Both the position numbers and the translations under genes were made by a program. This document shows positions 59,583 through 64,000 of a stretch of DNA of 64,000 nucleotides, one piece after another (position 1 is the stretch's first letter; each line of letters begins with the position of its first letter). The stretch spans positions 682,001-746,000 of the forward strand of contig NZ_JAJKFT010000010.1 in assembly GCF_020966755.1 (NCBI RefSeq), read 5' to 3'. This DNA comes from Blastopirellula sediminis. GTDB taxonomy: Bacteria > Planctomycetota > Planctomycetia > Pirellulales > Pirellulaceae. The notes under the pieces were generated by a model that was not told the origin of the DNA, did not search any database, and saw nothing but the letters and a program-made list of their open reading frames with translations.

Positions 59583-61643
59583 TTATTCGTCTTCCATTTC
59601 CTCGAATTCTTCGAGGGAATCGTCGCTAGCGACGGAGCCATTGGACGAAGGACGATTGAGCAAATCTTCGGTCGTCTTTTCGACGATCAGGACGTTGTCG
59701 CCAAAGTCTTCGGTCTCTTCGACCAGCTTGCCCGACTCGGTCAGCTTCATGTCGGCTTCGGCCGTCTTCTTCTGTGCGACCGCCATCAGGTTGTCGTACA
59801 CCGTCTGGCGATCCGAACCGTTGATCTCGCTCACCGCCGTCGCCACTTCGCCGAGATAACGCAGGAAGATGCTGCGGCGATCGGCTTGCTGTTTGACCAA
59901 CTGCCGCTTGCGGAGGAACATGCCGAGCTTGCGTCCGACCGCCTGCAAGGCGAGCCGCAGTTCTTTCTGAATTTCAGGATAGCTGGCGACCGCTTCTTTC
60001 GATTCGCTGGTAAAGGGAACCCAGACGCTCGCCATATGAACCATCACCGTGACCGGGCCGCTCGGCAAGTTGCCGCGCGACTGGGTGAGCCCGTAGCTTC
60101 GCCAGTTCATGCCGGTGATCGACTGGGTAATCGCACAGGCGCTTTGCGAAAACTGCAGCGGAACGCGGTTGGCGTAACGGAGCACGTTCATCGACTGACC
60201 TTCGCTGATGTTGACGTTCTGCATCGCGTCGAACAGCACGTCAATCTCGCGCGGCTTCAGCTTGCCGGGGCTTTTGCGAGCGCCGAGCTTCGAAGCCTTG
60301 GTGATTCGGTCGGCCGCATCGGCGCCCAATCCGCTGAAGGTGTTGATCAGGAACTGACGAACGGTCCGCGCGTCGCTTTCCGACAGCAGTTCTTTCAGCA
60401 GGTCCTTCGTAATCTTTGTCGTTTCGACCGAACCGCCGTAGGCGAGCGCCACTTCGATCAAAAACGGGTTGCCGCGATAAACGGCCGGCGGTCGAGTCGC
60501 GGCGCAGTAGAACTCGGCCGGCACCACCTGGTGCATCCCTTTGAGCAGCAACTCTTCGCCGATCGGCACGATACAGTCGGTCGACGGGTTGCTGATCTTG
60601 GTTTCCTGAATCGAGTGGTAGAGCTTCTCGATCTCGTCGCGGTTCAGCTTTTTGGCGTGCGTCCGCGTGCCGATCTTCGCCCCGTCGCAGATCTGCTTGG
60701 CGATCCCGTTGGAGACGCGCGAAAACGCGCTGGTCAAAAAGCCGGAGATCGTCGTTTCGCTCGTATCCTTCAGCATCGTGATCAAGCGGCCGACTTCGAC
60801 CCCGTACGGGTGCGGCTTGATTTCGATCGGTTCCGGCGGCAGCTGTCGCGTCGAGCGATTGTAGGTCCGCAGGTTGTTTTCCGGATCCATGTAGTGGATC
60901 GTGACGTGCGGGTTCGCGATCGCCGTCTGTTCCAGGTACTCGTCGACGCTGCCGCGGCCGCGCTGGTACTTCGCTTCCAGTTCGATCGTCACGCGGGTGC
61001 CGCTTTGCAATTCCTTGCCGGTTTCTTCCGGAGCGTCGCCAGGGTAGTGCGAGACCCATTCGATCCCATGCTTGGCGATGTACTTGTGCCCTTCCTGGCC
61101 GGCCGGGATATCTTCCCCTTCCCCTTTGTTGTTGAGGATTTCGGGGTCGTTGGTCTTGGTGTTGATCCGCAGCTCGTAGTAGTGAGCCGGCTTGCGGATC
61201 GAGACCTTCGAGACGATCTTCACCGGTTTGCCGGTCGTCAGCAGGCCGTACATGCCGGCCGCGCTGATGCCGATACCCTGCTGACCGCGGCTCATCCGGA
61301 GCCGGTGGAACTTCGACCCGTAGAGGAGCTTGCCGAAAATCAGCGGGATCTGCTTCTTCAAGATCCCGGGGCCGTTGTCCTGGATCCCCGCCTTGTAGCG
61401 GTTCGGTCCGGTCTGTTCGACATGGACCCAGATTTCCGGGACGATGCCAGCCTCTTCGCAGGCATCCAGCGAGTTGTCGACCGCCTCTTTGATGGTGGTC
61501 AGCAGCGCTTTGCGGGGATTATCAAAGCCGAGCAGGTGGCGGTTCTTGGCGAAGAACTCGCTGACCGAGATCTCACGCTGGCTCTTGGCCATCGTTTCCG
61601 CGGTCGCACGGCGCTTGGACTTGGGGGCTTCCTGGGTGGTCAT
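59583..61643 (-). CDS. top6B: DNA topoisomerase VI subunit B
   Basis: 686 aa from ATG 61641-61643; a TTG seven codons earlier with AAAGGA upstream is an alternative. GHKL ATPase motifs: EAVDNSLDACEEAG (N box), GIQDNGPGI (G1), RGQQGIGISAAGMYG (G2). The H2TH insert (NTFSGLGADAADRITKASKL ...) and transducer domain with PVTVMVHMASVWVPFTSESK follow, as in archaeal Top6B. The C-terminus is acidic (DDSLEEFEEMEDE). The subunit binds ATP and closes as a clamp on DNA. First gene of the top6B-top6A operon. Confidence 0.96.
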   Translation of the reverse strand: MTTQEAPKSKRRATAETMAKSQREISVSEFFAKNRHLLGFDNPRKALLTTIKEAVDNSLDACEEAGIVPEIWVHVEQTGPNRYKAGIQDNGPGILKKQIPLIFGKLLYGSKFHRLRMSRGQQGIGISAAGMYGLLTTGKPVKIVSKVSIRKPAHYYELRINTKTNDPEILNNKGEGEDIPAGQEGHKYIAKHGIEWVSHYPGDAPEETGKELQSGTRVTIELEAKYQRGRGSVDEYLEQTAIANPHVTIHYMDPENNLRTYNRSTRQLPPEPIEIKPHPYGVEVGRLITMLKDTSETTISGFLTSAFSRVSNGIAKQICDGAKIGTRTHAKKLNRDEIEKLYHSIQETKISNPSTDCIVPIGEELLLKGMHQVVPAEFYCAATRPPAVYRGNPFLIEVALAYGGSVETTKITKDLLKELLSESDARTVRQFLINTFSGLGADAADRITKASKLGARKSPGKLKPREIDVLFDAMQNVNISEGQSMNVLRYANRVPLQFSQSACAITQSITGMNWRSYGLTQSRGNLPSGPVTVMVHMASVWVPFTSESKEAVASYPEIQKELRLALQAVGRKLGMFLRKRQLVKQQADRRSIFLRYLGEVATAVSEINGSDRQTVYDNLMAVAQKKTAEADMKLTESGKLVEETEDFGDNVLIVEKTTEDLLNRPSSNGSVASDDSLEEFEEMEDE

Positions 61644-62135
61644 TTCCGCCTCAATCGTCGACAAAACAGGCGTTCCTTTCGGGGTGTGGCAGCGTCAAAT
61701 CCGTGACAGGCTGGGGAAGAGAAATGTTTCGACAAACATCGGCGCGAAAGCGTCCAAACTTCCGTCTGCGGCGTAATTTCGCCAACGTGCGGGCCGATCG
61801 CAACCCCGGGGACCCTCGGCAGGGCAGGGGAGCGGCGGCCATCCGCGGTCGACGTGACGCGAGCCAAGACAATCGGCCGATTGTAGTAAACTTTGCCGAT
61901 TGCAACGACAGGACAATCCGCGAGTTTGCGGAAAAGCCGGAAGCATCGTCACATTAGGGGCATTTGGCATAAACAGGGCAGAAACATTCACGCGCCGCCT
62001 AAGGAGTTCCGAATAACGATTGCAGCAGTCGAAACATTGCGCCCCTGCAAAATCGGGGATGCGCGCCAATACCAAACCGAACATTTTTTACTGCTCGACG
62101 GCGGCCCGATGAGCCGCATGCCGAAGGAGACGATG
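61644..62135. other. Divergent intergenic region, top6BA / secreted proteins
   Basis: About 490 bp. No gene with coding character was found; open frames here lack supporting start sites. It must hold promoters on both strands, but no clear -35/-10 pair was seen. AAGGAG at 62124-62129 serves the next gene. Confidence 0.5.
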
Positions 62136-62477
62136 ATGCAAGCTTTCGCCATCCGGGCGCTGATCTGCGGCTTTGTTTTGGCCGCTGGCCTGACGGTCGC
62201 CGCCGATAACGCGTCGGCCCAACAGCCGTTCACGCAGTACTACGTCGCCGATCCCTACATGGGCGTCCACGCCGAGATGTACGTCTCGCCGGTTCCGACC
62301 CCGCCGCTGGTCGGTCATACGTCCATTACGTATCCGCCGCTGGCTCCGCACGAGTGGTTGTACCCGCACACGCGACGTTACTACCAAACCTACAACGGCG
62401 GACGCGGCTGGAATCGGACGACCGTCCGTTGGTACGGCGGTCACAACTGGCTATCGCCGGCTAATCCGTTGTTCTAA
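62136..62477 (+). CDS. Small secreted Tyr/Pro-rich protein
   Basis: 113 aa from ATG 62136 (six bases after AAGGAG). Signal peptide FAIRALICGFVLAAGLTVAA, cleaved near ASA-QQ. The mature 85 residues are rich in Tyr, Pro, His and Trp (TQYYVADPYMGVHAEMYVSP, HEWLYPHTRRYYQTYNGGRG) without repeats or Cys. I do not know the family. The next gene encodes another Tyr/Pro/Trp-rich secreted protein 44 bp downstream, so the two probably form an operon for envelope or surface material. Confidence 0.7.
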   Translation: MQAFAIRALICGFVLAAGLTVAADNASAQQPFTQYYVADPYMGVHAEMYVSPVPTPPLVGHTSITYPPLAPHEWLYPHTRRYYQTYNGGRGWNRTTVRWYGGHNWLSPANPLF

Positions 62478-62521
62478 GTCGGCCCGACGACCAAGCAAGT
62501 TCTAAGCAAGGATCCCGAGCG

Positions 62522-63031
62522 ATGACCCGTAACCTGATTTTCGCCGCGCTGCTGGGCGTCACGGCGATGGCCGCGATCGCGGCCAAAGCGGAAGCCGGCT
62601 GGCCTGTCACCTATAACGGCGCCGCCGTTATCGCCGCTGAAAATGCGGCTGGCTATCCGTGGCATGGTGGATACTACTATCAAGACTGGCACACGCCGGT
62701 CGCGTTGGTCGTGCCGCCGACCGCCTCGATGCAGACGCACTACAGCTGGGGCGTTCCGTCGAGCCGCGTCACGCCGATCAACCATCAGTTCACTCCGATC
62801 AATCCCGGTCCGGTCGGCGACGTTTCGATGCTTCGCCCGACCCCGTACTGGCCGAACAACACCTATCAGTTCGGCGTGTATTACGTCCGCGGACCTTGGG
62901 AACATCGCGAACCGAACCCGTACAGCTCGTGCCATCACGGCGGCGGCGGGATTTGCCATGGCCTCTTGAATCGGCTTGGCTCTGGCTGCGGAAACGGCAA
63001 TTGCAACGGCAACTGCCCGAACTGCCGCTAA
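62522..63031 (+). CDS. Secreted Tyr/Trp/Pro-rich protein with Cys/Gly/Asn tail
   Basis: 169 aa. Signal peptide LIFAALLGVTAMAAIAAKAEA, then GWPVTYNG. The middle is aromatic and Pro-rich (YPWHGGYYYQDWHTP, TPYWPNNTYQFGVYYVRGPW). The C-terminus is a striking HHGGGGICHGLL ... GSGCGNGNCNGNCPNC tail with five Cys, possibly metal-binding or cross-linking. It ends before an intrinsic terminator. Function unknown. Confidence 0.72.
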   Translation: MTRNLIFAALLGVTAMAAIAAKAEAGWPVTYNGAAVIAAENAAGYPWHGGYYYQDWHTPVALVVPPTASMQTHYSWGVPSSRVTPINHQFTPINPGPVGDVSMLRPTPYWPNNTYQFGVYYVRGPWEHREPNPYSSCHHGGGGICHGLLNRLGSGCGNGNCNGNCPNCR

Positions 63032-63051
63032 ACGAATCAACGTTTTCCTTG

Positions 63052-63086
63052 AAAAAGGGGGGAGCATCATGCTCCCCCTTTTTTTG
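63052..63086 (+). terminator. Intrinsic terminator of the secreted-protein operon
   Basis: The stem GGGGGAGCA / TGCTCCCCC with loop TCA is preceded by five A residues and followed by seven T residues. It may act on both strands. Confidence 0.95.
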
Positions 63087-63200
63087 CGCTTTTGCGGCGG
63101 CCGGCGGAACCCCACGTTGATCTTGACGATCCCCCGACTGTCGCCGACTATCCGCAGGCAGACATCCCACATTCGGTCGCAGTTTTCGGAGCCCCACCCG

Positions 63201-63413
63201 ATGCGTCTTCGCCCTCTCCTAACGTCGCTCGTAATCGCCAGCGTCATGCTCGTTTCGACCGGATGCCTAAGCCTCAGCTTGGGAGGCAGAACGTGCACCG
63301 GCAACAGTCCCGAAACGATGGCCCGCATCGCGGCGCTCGAGCAGCGGGTCAATGCACTGGAACAGATGCTGCCGCCGCCGGTCGAAATGGTAATGACGCC
63401 GGCAGGGCGCTAA
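63201..63413 (+). CDS. Small lipoprotein with coiled-coil tail
   Basis: 70 aa from ATG 63201, GGAG eight bases upstream. Lipoprotein signal LLTSLVIASVMLVSTGC, then a Gly/Ser stretch and a short leucine-zipper-like helix (MARIAALEQRVNALEQML), ending PPPVEMVMTPAG. It resembles small Lpp-like lipoproteins that trimerise through their helix, though it is shorter. Function unknown. Confidence 0.7.
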   Translation: MRLRPLLTSLVIASVMLVSTGCLSLSLGGRTCTGNSPETMARIAALEQRVNALEQMLPPPVEMVMTPAGR

Positions 63414-63687
63414 GACAGCGCTGGATAGCGACGTTGACGAATTTACCAACTCGGTATCATGCGGCGTCTCGCATTCAAGCGCGAGCCGGCTTGCGTCTTG
63501 ATAGTTGACGGGTATGTTTCGCTGGACGAATATTCGCCAAATTGGGTGCGCGTCGAACGAGAATGTTGTTTCGCCCTGGGAAAGCGGCCACAATACGAAC
63601 GAATGTCAGAGGGGTCGCCATACGCCGCATTCAAGCGACCCCTGCAAGGCGACAGGAACGCTTTGACGACATGGGGCAAAACGTAAG

Positions 63688-64000
63688 ATGGCGAAAATGA
63701 CCGGGTCGGTCGGTTCTACCGACGACTTCACGATTGATATCGAGATCTGTCCGATCGCGATCATGCTGGTTTCGTCAGCCGGGAAGATTCTGCGCAGCAA
63801 TCGGCGTCTCGATCAACTCTTTGGTTACTCGACCGGCGAACTCCACGGACAATCGGTCGAAGTTCTCGTTCCCACGCACGTCCGCCCCTACCATTCGGAC
63901 CTGCGTAACGCCTTCTTCGAGGTCCCAACCAGCCGTCGCATGGGGACCGGTCGCGACTTGCATGGCGCTCGCAAAGACGGCGTGATGATTCCGGTCGAAA
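63688..64000 (+). CDS. PAS-domain sensor protein (3' end outside window)
   Basis: The frame is open from ATG 63688 to the end, 104 codons. Residues 15-104 form a PAS domain: IEICPIAIMLVSSAGKILRS, NRRLDQLFGYSTGELHGQSV, EVLVPTHVRPYHSDLRNAFF, and RMGTGRDLHGARKDGVMIPV, the consensus of PAS sensors. PAS domains bind ligands or cofactors and usually precede a histidine kinase or diguanylate cyclase; the output lies beyond the window. Confidence 0.85.
   Translation, partial: MAKMTGSVGSTDDFTIDIEICPIAIMLVSSAGKILRSNRRLDQLFGYSTGELHGQSVEVLVPTHVRPYHSDLRNAFFEVPTSRRMGTGRDLHGARKDGVMIPVE

Noticed and set aside
59526-61706. 726-codon plus-strand open frame antisense to top6B
   Set aside because: Same reason; its product is Arg/Asp/Leu-rich without domains, while Top6B on the minus strand carries full GHKL motifs.
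63459-63686. 75-codon plus-strand frame before the PAS gene
   Set aside because: No SD, no recognisable domain, and an overlapping minus-strand frame is equally open; insufficient support for either.
1-64000. tRNA, rRNA, riboswitch, transposase and integrase genes
   Set aside because: Looked for T-loop-like motifs, conserved rRNA stretches, and DDE or recombinase signatures; none was convincing. A tRNAscan-SE/Infernal run would settle it.

Overview
The window reads as a chromosomal segment of a planctomycete, most likely Pirellulaceae (Blastopirellula/Bremerella-like; this is inference). The markers are three DUF1559 pseudopilin-like genes each next to a small lipoprotein gene, a sigma factor - FecR/LamG - planctomycete cytochrome (PSD1) - DUF1501 operon, an ECF sigma factor beside a membrane Ser/Thr kinase, SHD1-domain proteins, and archaeal-type topoisomerase VI. 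GC content is high, Shine-Dalgarno motifs are irregular and GTG/TTG starts occur. No rRNA, tRNA, CRISPR, phage or transposase gene was recognised.

Layout. 1-9.8 kb: SHD1/beta-propeller gene and a small SHD1 protein, uppP, an MMPL-type exporter, a FliN/FliY-like protein, peroxiredoxin bcp and DUF4870. 9.9-19 kb: mutY, lipoprotein + DUF1559, then the sigma/FecR/PSD1/DUF1501 operon. 19-26 kb: an unknown 610-aa membrane protein, a MocR-type regulator with a palindrome at its promoter, DUF1802 and a Na+/Ca2+ antiporter. 25-32.6 kb: secreted protein, rpmA, then obgE-coaX-mnmE-like joined by ATGA overlaps, facing four tandem secreted paralogs of no recognised family. 33-45 kb: tandem repeat array, glgC, kinase, sigma factor, two further DUF1559/lipoprotein pairs, macro domain, hemP, MBL hydrolase and flavin monooxygenase. 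45-52 kb: an HhH/HTH DNA-binding protein, rhodanese, and a compact operon of an AAA+ ATPase with N-terminal TPRs, two paralogous TPR-membrane proteins and an IF1-like OB protein. 52-64 kb: sdhCAB, response regulator, methyltransferase, thioesterase, topoisomerase VI B and A, small secreted proteins, and the start of a PAS protein.

The most striking non-coding feature is a set of long intergenic inverted repeats. Of the 11 convergent gene junctions, the eight with room for one carry a large inverted repeat; the other three have a 95-nt overlap, a 4-nt overlap and a 9-nt gap. One family (class A) has 26-30 bp arms that differ between copies but match within a copy. It occurs at eight sites, never between divergent genes, and at one site has grown into an array of about 97-bp units.

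The best candidates for undescribed systems are the AAA+/TPR/TPR/OB operon (47.7-51.9 kb), the four-gene secreted paralog cluster (29.4-32.6 kb) and the class A palindromic elements. All functional calls come from reading the sequence and motif recognition; no database search was run.
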